A DNA stretch of 64,000 nt. Origin: Aurantibacter_A sp039941195 (lineage in GTDB: Bacteria > Bacteroidota > Bacteroidia > Flavobacteriales > Flavobacteriaceae). The position numbers and the translations under genes were made by a program. Below, in pieces: positions 18,790-28,900 of the stretch. Where the stretch lies: the NCBI RefSeq assembly GCF_039941195.1, contig NZ_JBDVFA010000013.1, positions 18,342 through 82,341 of the forward strand, in the 5' to 3' direction. Position 1 is the stretch's first letter; the number at the start of each line of letters is the position of its first letter. The notes below the pieces were generated by a model that saw only the letters and a program-made list of their open reading frames with translations, had not been told where the DNA came from and ran no database searches.

Positions 18790-19842
18790 TTACTCTTTTT
18801 TAAATGTGAGATAGGTATCAAAAAAAGGAAGCATATCATTTAACACCCGCCCATCTTCAGTCCAAATTTTATTTCCGTGTGTACCAATATACTCCTCGGC
18901 TAAATGTTCAATACCTAAATTTTCCAATTTTTGACTAAAGGTTTTGCAGCCCATTATAACAAAATCGAATTCATCGTTTCGACCCCAATCTATTTTTATG
19001 GCCTTTAACTTTTTAAGGTTCTCTATGTATTCGTCGGCCATTACATGCAACATATGCTTGTTCCACAAATCCTTGGTATCATAATCAATGATTAGACTAT
19101 CTGCTTCATATGAATAAGGTAGATTAGCAAAAAAAGGCGGTTTGTTAGGATTTGGAGAAAAAGCACGTCCTACCGCGACAAAGAAGTTGGGCACAAATTC
19201 ATTGTAAGCATCAACTAATTCTTCTCTTGTAGAGATTTCTTGGATGCGCTTGAAAGCTTGCCCTTTAGCACCCATTTCTTTTACTAAATCAAAAGCTCCT
19301 GACATAGAATACACTAAACTAAAAACCTCTGGATGTAACATTCCAATTTTAATTGCTCCATACCCGCCCATTGAATAACCAACAATACCTCTACTTTTAG
19401 CATCCTTTATAGTTCTATAATTTTCATCGATAAAAGTCACCACATCTTTTGCAGTAAAATCTGACCAATTTCCAGTGAGTGATGAATTGGTATACAAACT
19501 ACCTCTAAATAGGGTGTATTGATTAGACATCACGACTATGACAGGTTTAATCTTACCCGTAGCTATCGCTTTATCCATTAGCTTATCAAAATGGTGATAT
19601 GCTATAGCACGTTCGCCGGTTCCAGTAAAACCATTCAAATAATAAAGTACAGGATAATTTTTGTTTCTATTCTCATAGCCTGGAGGAAGATAAATAGTTA
19701 ATTTACGGGTAGGGTCTTCTCCTCCAGGATTTTCCAATGCCGCAGAATATAATTGACTAAACACTACCTTTCCTTTTGATTCTTGACTTAATCCAAAATT
19801 GAAAGTTGCAATGAATAATACTCCTAAAAATAACTTTTTCAT
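18790..19842 (-). CDS. Exported esterase of the esterase D / feruloyl-esterase-like family
   Basis: A PF00756-type alpha/beta hydrolase, likely a carboxylesterase acting outside the cytoplasm. The frame is open to 19896, but the ATG at 19842 gives a clean signal peptide (MKKLFLGVLFIATFNFGLSQ) and 350 residues, so it is preferred. Family features are LTIYLPPGYENRNKNYPVLY, the nucleophile elbow in IVGYSMGGYGA and a late histidine in IGTHGNKIW. It starts 57 bases after the stop of the TonB-dependent receptor gene, so receptor and esterase are probably co-transcribed and may act on one imported ester, such as a siderophore, acylated sugar or peptide. Which one cannot be read. Confidence 0.85.
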   Translation of the reverse strand: MKKLFLGVLFIATFNFGLSQESKGKVVFSQLYSAALENPGGEDPTRKLTIYLPPGYENRNKNYPVLYYLNGFTGTGERAIAYHHFDKLMDKAIATGKIKPVIVVMSNQYTLFRGSLYTNSSLTGNWSDFTAKDVVTFIDENYRTIKDAKSRGIVGYSMGGYGAIKIGMLHPEVFSLVYSMSGAFDLVKEMGAKGQAFKRIQEISTREELVDAYNEFVPNFFVAVGRAFSPNPNKPPFFANLPYSYEADSLIIDYDTKDLWNKHMLHVMADEYIENLKKLKAIKIDWGRNDEFDFVIMGCKTFSQKLENLGIEHLAEEYIGTHGNKIWTEDGRVLNDMLPFFDTYLTFKKE

Positions 19843-19899
19843 TTTATAGAATTTATGTGTTGTTATATTACGGGGAGCTAATTTTTTAAGTAACAATAT

Positions 19900-22314
19900 T
19901 CACATCCTATCACGCTCTTCTTGAGAGCCAGTTTTTCTATTCCTTTTTTCCTTAATTTTTTGGTTACCAAAAGGAAAGGAGTAGGTTAACTGAAATACGC
20001 GTTCTGAAAAATCGTTGTCGCCGTAGGTTTTAATACTAAGTTCTGGTTGATGGTACTCCCATTCATCTTTACCACTTGTTGCGGTTGCATCTTGAACACT
20101 AAAAGTTAGAGTGCTTTCGTTGTTGAATCGTTTACTGATTCCAAAATTCATATAATGGTATTGAAACTGAATTTGGTCACCTGAAATAAACGGACTCATA
20201 TATCTGCCATCGATATTGGCCGTCCATGAGTTGCCCAATTCAAAAACATTATTGAGTTGAGCAGTAACAGTAAACAGGCCTTTTTCAAACGGCAACGGGC
20301 GGTTAGAGGTATCTTTTACCTTTTTATAAGCGCCATCAAGATTCCAGTTCATTTTCCAAAAATTACTCAACTTAATGGGAAAACTAGTTGTTAGCAAGTA
20401 ACCGTTCATACGATCAAAATTGATTGGCGTACTGGTTTGCAACCCCATTTCCTTATCCACGGTATTGTAAAAGGAAATTGCCCCTTTGGTTCTGTTGATT
20501 TCAATAGCGACCAAAAACGAGCCTTGATTATAAGCTAGCCGTACAGCATCTGCAAAGGCAGGTCTGAGTCTAGTATTTGATGACACATACAAGCTTGGAT
20601 CAATTAACAGGTAGAAGGCGGCCAAATGAAAAAAGGCAGGTCGTTCAATACGGCGATTATATGAAAGGGTCATTGTCTGTATAGAATCGATGGAGTAGGT
20701 GGTTCTGGCAACCGGAAAAAGATTGGTATAGTCGGTTGAAAAGTCATTACCATTTACAACGTCATCAAGTTCGTACTTATAATTTTCAAGGCGTGCGCCA
20801 ACACTGCTTTCCCATAGATCATTCCATTTTTTTTGATATGATCCGTAAACAGCTAAAATGGTTTCGCTAATCTGATCATCTCTACGAAAAGTTTCATCTT
20901 CTGACCAAGCACCATCAATTCTATTGCGATTCTGCAACGCACTGCGCGAATTGTTGAAAGTACCTTTAAGACCTGTTTCAAGTTTGGAATCGTTTTCCAT
21001 TTCCCATTCAAAATCCCCCTTTAATGTATAAATTTCAAATTTTGAATTACGATCAGCCTCTAGCATATCTAATTCTTCGGGTGGGTTAACAAAAGAAAGA
21101 CCTGAAAAATTTTGAACGTCAAGCGCCACTCTATCCACATCTATATTTATAGATTTAGTATCGCTCAGATGTGAATAATAGTTAAGATTAACAAACGTAT
21201 TGCGATTCGGATTGTCGATGTCAAGCAAATATTGTGAATTCGTATTTTGAATATTGTTGATTGTTCCTTCAGAGACACTGGTATAATCATAGCCAGACAT
21301 ATTGCTTTTCGTGTACCCAAACAGGGCGCCGATAGTGCTTTTTGTATTTATTTCAACGTCTGCACCCAATGTTAACCCTAATGAGTGGTCTCGTGGGTTG
21401 GTAAACACTAGTTGATTGCCATAAAAGTATTGATCCCCTTGATATTCGTACTCCCTAAAATGATTGACTTCCCACATTGGAGATTTACTGCTAAACCCGG
21501 TAGCATTGGCATAGAGATTCAATTTACCTTTACGATAGTTCAAATCAAGACTACCATTGAACTTTTCCTTTTGCCCAATTCCTGCCATTAGACTCATATT
21601 ACCATTTAGACCGTTCATGGTATTTTCTTTTAAAACAATATGAATGATACCCGCTGAATTATTAGAATCATATTTTGCAGAAGGCTGATGGATCAGTTCA
21701 ATCCGTTCTATATTTTCAGCTCGCATACCTTTAAGTTGTTGCATAAGTGCTGCCTGAGGTATTCGCGAAATTCGATTATTTATCATTATCAATACTTCAC
21801 CCTTATTATTAAGTGAAATACTATTCGAATTTTCTTTTACAATTACGCCCGGTGCTTTTTGTAAAACTTGTAAGCCATTATTGCCACTGAAAGTAGTTAG
21901 CGCTCCAACATTTAATATTAACCGATCACTTTTTTGTTGGTAAAGCGCTTTTCGCCCCATAACCTGAACGCCATCTAACTCTTCATTTTGAATAGACAAC
22001 TCAATTTTCCCTATTGATATAGAAACAGTACCCATTGATAACTCTTTGATGAAATCTCGAAAACCTAGAAGGGATATTTTTAAAAGATAATTTCCATGGT
22101 CTACATCATCCATTAAAAAGTTTCCACCTTCATTTGTGATAACACCTTTTACAATTGTAGAATCATTAGGCCTAAGTAAAAGAACGTTAGCAAATATCAA
22201 AGCTTCACCATTAGTATCAAAAACACTTCCGGTAATACTATTTTCTTGACCAAAAGAAAAACCACAGCTAAAAACTGCAATAACAAACAAATAGTTTCTA
22301 AAATATGAACTCAC
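19900..22314 (-). CDS. TonB-dependent outer-membrane receptor (PF14905 beta-barrel type)
   Basis: An 804-residue energy-coupled outer-membrane transporter. After a signal peptide ending GFSFGQ comes a carboxypeptidase-D-like regulatory domain (ITGSVFDTNGEALIFANVLL, about 27-105). A plug domain follows (LQVLQKAPGVIVKENSNSIS, IERIELIHQPSAKYDSN, about 140-235), then a barrel. The C-terminus has a strand ending QLTYSFPFGNQ and a charged tail ending RDRM that is typical of this family. There is no SusD partner, so glycan import of the SusCD kind is unlikely. The esterase gene follows directly. The start is a GTG; it is the only one that keeps the whole signal peptide. Confidence 0.9.
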   Translation of the reverse strand: MSSYFRNYLFVIAVFSCGFSFGQENSITGSVFDTNGEALIFANVLLLRPNDSTIVKGVITNEGGNFLMDDVDHGNYLLKISLLGFRDFIKELSMGTVSISIGKIELSIQNEELDGVQVMGRKALYQQKSDRLILNVGALTTFSGNNGLQVLQKAPGVIVKENSNSISLNNKGEVLIMINNRISRIPQAALMQQLKGMRAENIERIELIHQPSAKYDSNNSAGIIHIVLKENTMNGLNGNMSLMAGIGQKEKFNGSLDLNYRKGKLNLYANATGFSSKSPMWEVNHFREYEYQGDQYFYGNQLVFTNPRDHSLGLTLGADVEINTKSTIGALFGYTKSNMSGYDYTSVSEGTINNIQNTNSQYLLDIDNPNRNTFVNLNYYSHLSDTKSINIDVDRVALDVQNFSGLSFVNPPEELDMLEADRNSKFEIYTLKGDFEWEMENDSKLETGLKGTFNNSRSALQNRNRIDGAWSEDETFRRDDQISETILAVYGSYQKKWNDLWESSVGARLENYKYELDDVVNGNDFSTDYTNLFPVARTTYSIDSIQTMTLSYNRRIERPAFFHLAAFYLLIDPSLYVSSNTRLRPAFADAVRLAYNQGSFLVAIEINRTKGAISFYNTVDKEMGLQTSTPINFDRMNGYLLTTSFPIKLSNFWKMNWNLDGAYKKVKDTSNRPLPFEKGLFTVTAQLNNVFELGNSWTANIDGRYMSPFISGDQIQFQYHYMNFGISKRFNNESTLTFSVQDATATSGKDEWEYHQPELSIKTYGDNDFSERVFQLTYSFPFGNQKIKEKRNRKTGSQEERDRM

Positions 22315-22593
22315 AACTTTCTATTTTTTTTCTATGGAATTCAAACACAATTAATCTTTGCTTAAAAAGCAGATATAAATAAAATTAGGCTACTACTCTT
22401 TTTGAATAAATACTCTAATTTCATTAGCCATTTTACATAGACAACACCTCTTTCACTTATGATTTTCGATTGCAACCAACAGCAATGCATACAATTCATT
22501 TTCAATAATTTAAGCAACAATACACATGAACAACATAAAAAATGTACTCAACATTAGAACTAATGTATCACTGGCACTAATCCTATTATGAAT
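22315..22593. other. Intergenic region between the TauE/SafE and receptor genes
   Basis: 279 bases with no ORF of note. It must hold the receptor gene's promoter, but no full TAnnTTTG box was found. At 22551-22566 there is a perfect 7-base inverted repeat (ACATTAG, two bases, CTAATGT). On the minus strand a run of six T follows about eight bases later, making it a weak candidate terminator for the TauE/SafE operon. Confidence 0.3.
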
Positions 22594-23403
22594 TCAAAAA
22601 AACCAAACAAAAACCTCTTTTAAAAAAACTCCGATGGCCATTAAAAGCACCAACCAACCAAACCCTCTTTTTAGTTTGGTTCCTTTAACAAATGAAGACA
22701 GATATATTCCAAGAAATATCCCGAAAATAGCTATCATAGTAAACAACAATAGGAATGTCCAATTAATTTTCAGATACCCAACATCCCCTGTAAAACCGAT
22801 TAATGATTTTAAAGCTATAATAAAAAGTGAAGTTGCTACCGCATTTTTCATCGGCAATTTCACAAACAACACTAAAACAGGAATAATTATAAATCCTCCT
22901 CCTATACCAACAAGTCCTGTAAGTATTCCTATTAATGTTGCTCCGAAAATCAATACAATAAAATTGCATGATAACTGATTATTACTTCTTTTTAAACTTT
23001 GCTTTTCGCTTAACATTGACAGTGCTGCCGCCAACATTAATGCAGAAAAAAGCAGCATTATTCCCATATTTTTAGTGAAAACAAAATTGCCAATATTAAA
23101 GAGCTCATCAGGAATAATGGGCAACAAAAATTTTCGAGCCACATAAACTCCAAATAAAGCTGGCACTGCAAAAATAAAGGCAACTTTAAAATCGATTAGC
23201 CCCTTGTTAAAGTTCTTAAATGCCCCAACCGATGCGGAAGCCCCCACTACAAACAACGAATATGCTGTTGTTGTAATGGGACTAATTTGGAATAAGTAAG
23301 TAAATATTGGAACAGCCATTATTGAACCACCACTCCCCATTAACCCCAATACTAGACCAATCATTAGGGCCCCTACATATCCCAAAATATGAATAGCTTC
23401 CAT
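22594..23403 (-). CDS. TauE/SafE family membrane permease
   Basis: An inner-membrane protein of 269 residues with about eight helices in two repeats, each starting with the family glycine pattern (GALMIGLVLGLMGSGGSIMA and ATLIGILTGLVGIGGGFIII). Members move sulfite, sulfoacetate or related sulfur anions, mostly outwards. It is the last gene of a four-gene minus-strand run with a TsdA-like cytochrome and two exported DsrE-like proteins, 33 bases after its neighbour. The context supports a role in sulfur oxyanion traffic; the direction and ion are inference. Confidence 0.88.
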   Translation of the reverse strand: MEAIHILGYVGALMIGLVLGLMGSGGSIMAVPIFTYLFQISPITTTAYSLFVVGASASVGAFKNFNKGLIDFKVAFIFAVPALFGVYVARKFLLPIIPDELFNIGNFVFTKNMGIMLLFSALMLAAALSMLSEKQSLKRSNNQLSCNFIVLIFGATLIGILTGLVGIGGGFIIIPVLVLFVKLPMKNAVATSLFIIALKSLIGFTGDVGYLKINWTFLLLFTMIAIFGIFLGIYLSSFVKGTKLKRGFGWLVLLMAIGVFLKEVFVWFF

Positions 23404-23436
23404 ATTGTTTAGAAATTACATTTATAATAAAGGCTC

Positions 23437-23850
23437 TTATTTACCTTCCTTTATATACCCCCAACCCAATTGTTGCTTTGCTATAATCTCATAAATACCA
23501 TCGGGTACGGTGGTAACCCCAGGAATTAAATCATCCTTTCCCTTTTTGTTTCTTTTCAAGGTATTTTCACAAACAACGATCGAAACATTATCATTATTTA
23601 TAATCTTACGAAGTGTTTCGCCTGCTGCAGAAGAATTATTATCTACCATACTATAGGCACTACTATAAATGACCATTTCAAATTCTGATTCAGGATAACT
23701 TTCAGACATTAATCGTAAATGTCGAGCTGCCGATTTATGTACATCGGTATTGCCACTGGTCACATCAAAAACAACCTTTATTGGTTTCTCTTGTGCATAA
23801 CTAATGTTTGTAATTAAAAGAGTTAACCCTACTACTATTAGATTTTTCAT
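23437..23850 (-). CDS. Exported DsrE-family protein
   Basis: A 137-residue protein: a signal peptide (MKNLIVVGLTLLITNISYAQ) followed by a DsrE/YchN-like alpha/beta fold. The fold is seen in IKVVFDVTSG, FEMVIYSSA, the single cysteine of VSIVVCENTLKRN (about residue 93) and the closing pattern TTVPDGIYEIIAKQQLGWGY. Cytoplasmic DsrE proteins carry persulfide sulfur on a conserved cysteine; here the protein would be periplasmic and has one candidate cysteine. It sits 18 bases after the Tat-exported DsrE-like gene and 33 before the TauE/SafE gene. Binding of reduced sulfur in the periplasm is inference. Confidence 0.8.
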   Translation of the reverse strand: MKNLIVVGLTLLITNISYAQEKPIKVVFDVTSGNTDVHKSAARHLRLMSESYPESEFEMVIYSSAYSMVDNNSSAAGETLRKIINNDNVSIVVCENTLKRNKKGKDDLIPGVTTVPDGIYEIIAKQQLGWGYIKEGK

Positions 23851-23868
23851 CGCTATAATTTTTAGTTA

Positions 23869-24549
23869 TTAATTACCTGCAAAAATGTAACCGCAGCCAT
23901 TTTCTTGTGCTCTTCCTAATGCCCATACACCGGAAGGAACAACATGAATACCTGGTTGCACTGCATCTATCCACTCTTGATATACCGCTTTAGGGTCTAA
24001 TCCCATTTTTTGAGCGACTGCCCCGCTATAGACTGAAATTGCCAAGTTGCATACGCAAAACATAGCACCCCTATCTTGCATATCTTTTATTCCTTGAATA
24101 ACTGGCATGGGAAAATCTCCTTCTTGCGGCTCGTAATACAGGTTACGCAAAGAAGGTGCTTTTGTACTGTTATCTGTTACGCCAAAAACTTCACCAAGGT
24201 TATACTTTTTCCAAACTTCAGTTTTTAATGCAAAAGGAATTGCATTGTGTCTTAAAACAGTCATGGCAGTAATATCATCATCGGCCGATCCTGTTTCATT
24301 ATTACTTAAATAGAAAGCCCAGTTCCAAATAATTGGAAAACCGTCATGAGGCGTAGAACCATCATACACTATTCTATGTTTACCTTTTATATTTTTAAAC
24401 CAATCGTCTGCTGCTGCCATTTTTTCATCATCAAATGATGTAGTGCTAGCTAATACAGGATTTGTAATTACCGAAAGGGTGCTTGCAGTAGCTCCCATTA
24501 AAACTGCTCCCATAAAATTTCTTCTAGAATTTTTACTCCTTGTTTTCAT
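23869..24549 (-). CDS. Tat-exported DsrE-like protein of unknown function
   Basis: A 226-residue protein with a twin-arginine leader (SRRNFMGAV followed by a hydrophobic stretch and a cleavage site near VLAS), so it is probably folded, or loaded with a cofactor, before export. The mature part looks like an enlarged DsrE fold: a first strand HRIVYDGSTP, a cysteine pair in GAMFCVCNLAIS (about 172-174), and the ending IHVVPSGVWALGRAQENGC, which resembles the end of the neighbouring 137-residue DsrE protein. A further cysteine lies in that last motif. It begins six bases after the TsdA-like cytochrome gene, so the two are translationally close. A thiol or persulfide role is inference. Confidence 0.7.
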   Translation of the reverse strand: MKTRSKNSRRNFMGAVLMGATASTLSVITNPVLASTTSFDDEKMAAADDWFKNIKGKHRIVYDGSTPHDGFPIIWNWAFYLSNNETGSADDDITAMTVLRHNAIPFALKTEVWKKYNLGEVFGVTDNSTKAPSLRNLYYEPQEGDFPMPVIQGIKDMQDRGAMFCVCNLAISVYSGAVAQKMGLDPKAVYQEWIDAVQPGIHVVPSGVWALGRAQENGCGYIFAGN

Positions 24550-24555
24550 AATAGT

Positions 24556-25602
24556 CTATTTAGATTTAACAATATTGTGCTCATTTTTATAGTATTCCAT
24601 GATGGGTAAGAAAGGCCCCAATTGATGTTGTTTAATTGAAAATGTGTCAATAAACGGAGGATATGGCGTTGAAACTGGCTTTTTCTTTAAATCAGGAAAA
24701 TCTCTTTCTTTATTAGCCTTTTCTGGTCTAAGTTGATGGTTGATATAGCCTGCAACATCATAGGCTTCTTCATCTGATAAAACTGGATTTTTATACGTTG
24801 TACCAAAAGGCATATTTGCTTTTATAAATTGTGCCGCGGTAATTACCCGTGTCATTCCTGCTCCATTGTTATATGAATCTTTACCCCATAATGGTGGATA
24901 TTCATAAGAGCTATTATCTTCATGCCATTTACCTTGTCCATTTTTCTGATGACAAATAGCACAATTCACTGTAAATACAGCTTTGCCTTTCTCTAAATCC
25001 ACGGCTCGGTTCGGCACATTAATTTTAACAAAGCCCTGCCCCTTAATTTTCCCATCTTTTGATGCGAAGCGACTTAACCAATTTAAATATGCGATTAGGG
25101 CATTCATTTCTTTCCCATTTTTTGGTATTGTATCACCGTTCATACTGCGCTCCATACAGCCATTTATTCGTTCTTTAATAGTTCCCATTTTATTTTCCCT
25201 GCCTCTATATTGGGGGAATCTCTGGATAATGCCAATTAATGGAGCCGCAAAGGGTTTTGTCCCTGAACCTAAATGACAATTGGTACACGACAGATTATTA
25301 CCAGCATAACGATGCTCATCATTTTTTGATTTTGGTCCAATAAGTTTTGATGAATTTTGAAAAATTTCATAACCATATTTTATTATCTCATTCTCTTTAG
25401 AATTTTTCAATTGTGAAACATCATAATTCCTGGTATAAATAAGGTCCAGTGGCTGATCTTCTACAATTTGTTTTGAATTGGCATGTAAGCAATTCCATAG
25501 TAAAAAAGCCGATATCACTAATATTCCTGTAAGGAGCACTATAAGCTTACTTGCTAATACTTTACCAGCTTTATGAATCTTATTTTTCTCTACAGCGCTC
25601 AT
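24556..25602 (-). CDS. tsdA: Dihaem cytochrome c, TsdA-like thiosulfate dehydrogenase
   Basis: TsdA enzymes couple two thiosulfates to tetrathionate, or the reverse, in the periplasm. Two haem sites are present: CTNCH at about 106 and CAICH at about 217. Between them GCMERSMNG keeps the cysteine that acts as an unusual haem ligand at the TsdA active site (about 147). LGSGTKPFAAPLIGI and the distal Met region ANMPFGTTYKNPVLSDEEAY also fit. Residues about 18-38 form one hydrophobic segment, so it may be membrane-tethered. The frame extends to a TTG at 25632, but the ATG at 25602 is better; it gives 348 residues. It is the first gene of a run with two DsrE-like proteins and a TauE/SafE permease. 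The direction of the reaction is not readable. Confidence 0.8.
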   Translation of the reverse strand: MSAVEKNKIHKAGKVLASKLIVLLTGILVISAFLLWNCLHANSKQIVEDQPLDLIYTRNYDVSQLKNSKENEIIKYGYEIFQNSSKLIGPKSKNDEHRYAGNNLSCTNCHLGSGTKPFAAPLIGIIQRFPQYRGRENKMGTIKERINGCMERSMNGDTIPKNGKEMNALIAYLNWLSRFASKDGKIKGQGFVKINVPNRAVDLEKGKAVFTVNCAICHQKNGQGKWHEDNSSYEYPPLWGKDSYNNGAGMTRVITAAQFIKANMPFGTTYKNPVLSDEEAYDVAGYINHQLRPEKANKERDFPDLKKKPVSTPYPPFIDTFSIKQHQLGPFLPIMEYYKNEHNIVKSK

Positions 25603-25969
25603 AATTCCAATTTCAATTCTTAGAAAAAACAACCATTTATTGTCCTTTCAATAACAGAGATAATAACCTAACAGTTTCTTGAATTAAAGATGTTAAAAAT
25701 GCGAACACACCACATAACAACCACGTTGTAAGCCTGTTAAACTTTAGCACAATCAATTAAATTATGGTGCATAAGGTTTAAATTATGTTGAAGTGAAACT
25801 ATTCACTATTGTTAGCGTACAACAAAAATTCACTACAATTTAAAGGAGTAAAAAGCGAAAAGCTGTTACTATTTCAGCAACTACTTTAACTATATTGGAA
25901 AGTTGAATAATATATAGGACTATTTGTGCATATAGATGACACATACATCTTTAATGTTCTGATTTACAA
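25603..25969. promoter_or_regulatory. Repeat-bearing control region before the TsdA-like operon
   Basis: 367 bases without a gene, between the end of the hybrid two-component regulator gene and the cytochrome gene. It holds a direct repeat with a 21-base period (25757-25790), a perfect 6-base inverted repeat AGTGAA/TTCACT with a 4-base loop (25792-25807), and a 13-base motif (25930-25942) also found at 14663-14675. No clear TAnnTTTG box was seen close to the ATG at 25602. The long leader and repeats suggest regulated transcription of the operon. Confidence 0.5.
25757..25790. repeat. Direct repeat of 13 bases with 21-base period
   Basis: TTAAATTATGGTG at 25757-25769 and TTAAATTATGTTG at 25778-25790 differ at one base. 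Their starts are 21 bases apart, two turns of B-DNA. AraC-family activators often bind two half-sites in direct orientation at this spacing. The neighbouring regulator gene ends in an AraC-type domain. The second copy, with two more bases, recurs at 14739-14753. Confidence 0.5.
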
Positions 25970-28900
25970 TTATTTACCAATTGCACTTGGAGTAAATCCG
26001 AATTCCTCTTTAAATGCACGACTAAACCAAGATGGATCATTAAACCCGACACTATATGCAACTTGCGATACCGATTTATCACCTATATGAAGTATTTCTT
26101 TTGCTTTTTGCAAGCGAACAGATCGTATAAAAACTGCAGTAGATTTATCCGAAACAGATTTCAATTTTCTATATGTCTGAGATTCGCTTAAATTTAATTT
26201 AAATGCCAATTGCTTTGGTCCAAAATTAGAATTCTCTATTTGTTCATGAATAATTTCTATTGCCTCTTTAATAAATATAGCACTAGGATTATCGGGCTTA
26301 ACTTCTAGAATTGCTGACAGATTATTTCCTTCAAATTTTTCAATTATTTTCTTCCGAAGTAATACAAGTTGGTCTAATCTTGTAAATAATTCGGCTTTTT
26401 CAAAAGGCTTTGCTAAATAGGCATCAGCACCAAAAGCAAGACCCGCCAACCGGTCTTTCTGAGTTACTTTAGCGGTCAACATAATTATAGGAATATGGTC
26501 GGTTCTCTTATCGGTCTTCAAGGTTTTTAACACAGCATAACCATCCATAACGGGCATCATAACATCACAAATAATAACATCGGGCATTATAGATAATGCT
26601 TTTTCTACACCAACACTTCCATTTTCAGCATGATGTATTTGATATTTATCTTTTAATGAAATTTTTAAAAAATAAGCTACATCAGCATTGTCTTCTATAA
26701 TTAATGCGATTGGTAAATCACTATTAACAAAAATTGGTGTTTCAACACTCTCATTTAATTCACTATTTATGTTAGCTGGAATTCCCAATTGTGTATGAGT
26801 AGAATCAACTTGTGTAGCAGCTGTAGTTATAGGTAAATTAATCACAAACTCTGTACCTTGACCTAGAACACTTTTAGGAATAACACTCCCCCCCATTAAT
26901 TCAACGAAATTCTTAACCAATGAAAGTCCAATACCAGTACCTTCACCAGTTCTTGATATTGTCGCATCTGCTTGATAAAATCTATTAAACACATGTGGTA
27001 TGGCATCCTTAGCAATACCAATACCATTGTCTTTTACCTTTATGATAAGTCTTTCTTTTCCCTCCGTTGAAATTTTGTTAAGATGCACTATAATTTTATC
27101 GCCTTTACCTAAAAACTTGATTGCATTTGAAAGTAAATTTGAAATAACACCTTGTATCTTTTGTTCATCAATATCCATTACCAAACTATCTAATTCTGAA
27201 TACAACACTAAATTGACATCCAATTCTTTGGCGTACGATTGAAAACTTTCACATATATATTTAATAAGCGGCACCACATCTGTTCTCACCAATTGCAATT
27301 CCATATTCCCACTTTCCAATTTCGCAAGATCTAACATTTCATTTACCAATTGAAGTAGATTTCCGCCATTACGTTCAATCATTTCAAGTGGCTTTTCAAT
27401 CGATTTTAAATCTTCGACTTTCAATTTATCTTTAATCGTTCCAGCCATTCCAAGAATTACAGTTAATGGCGTTCTAAATTCATGGGTAATATTGGTATAC
27501 AGACTATTTTTTAATTGATTTATTTCTTTGAGTCTTTTGCTTTCTGCAAAGGCTAATTTTCTAGATACTTGAAAACGATAAAAGAAAAATGCTAAGGCTA
27601 GACCTAAAATTAAATATGAAGTATAAGCCCACCAAGTAGCCCACCAAGGTGGAAGAATCGTCAAATTCATTTTCAATGGTTCTTGATTCCATTCTAAACC
27701 TCTTGAAAATCCATTAATAACTAAAGTATGTTTTCCTGAAGGAAGATTTAAAAACTGAACCTCAGGATCCTTAATTTTATTCCACTCTTGATTCCCAGGC
27801 AACAGTTTATATCCATATTCCACCTGTTTGCTTAAACGAAAATCAATAGATGAAAATTGAAGATAAAAAGGAAATTGATTTTGACTAAACTCCAATTCGT
27901 TCGTATTAAGTATGTTTTTCTTAAGGATTGAATTGTTGGACTCTGGGCTTAAAACTTTGTCTTTAACCTTAAGTTCTGTAAAATAAAGTGGCTTACCTAC
28001 ATCTATTCCTTCAAAATCTTTTGGATTAAAATAAGTTACTCCTCCAATACCTCCTAAGTATAGCGTACCATCTTTATCTCTGAATTTAGCATGAATATCA
28101 AACTCTTTACTTTGAATACCATCAGCTACATTGTATTGTTGAAATTCATTCTCATTAGGATTAAACATTACGAGACCATCATTAGTTCCTATCCATAGAT
28201 TACCATTTAAATCATCTTGTATGGTATACACTATGGCATCTGTAAATTGCGGTTGTTCGGTCCAAGATTGAAACTTATTATTTTGCAGTAATAAATTAAA
28301 ACCATAACGCGTACCCGCCCAGACTCTTTCTTCACTATCAATTAAAATATCATACACCGAATTATGCGATAAGGATGTACTGTCTTTTACATCGTGAGAA
28401 TAATTGGTAAAAATTGGGGTTTTATAGTATTCGTCCTTAAATTCTAAAAGTGATAATCCTCCTTGTGTTCCAATCCATATTCTATTAGCGTCATCAACCC
28501 TTATACAATGAACAAAATCATCTGGGAGGGAATTTTGATTTTTCTTATCATTTTGATATCTCACAATTCTATACTCATCCTTGCTTACAAATTCTAAACG
28601 GAAAATACCCTGCCCATAGGTAACACCCCAAACGTTGTTCTTTTCATCCAGCACCAAGTCTTTCATAAAATTCCCACTTATTGAATTGTTGTTTTCTGGA
28701 TTAAAAAAGAATGAAACAAACTCGGGATTCTCAGGGTCAAAAGTTTTGAGATTAATTAAATTTAAACCTCGAGTTGTTGCCAACCATAACCTGTCATTAG
28801 TACTATCATGGGCTATTGCTCTAATTACGGACCCAGATATACTATTGGTTTCATTTTGATTATCCTTAAAATAATACGATTTACCATTTCTAATTAAATT

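Noticed and set aside
14105..25632. Possible genomic island or mobile element
   Set aside because: No integrase, transposase, tRNA-flanked boundary or direct end repeats were found; the block is accessory but there is no sign of a mobile unit.
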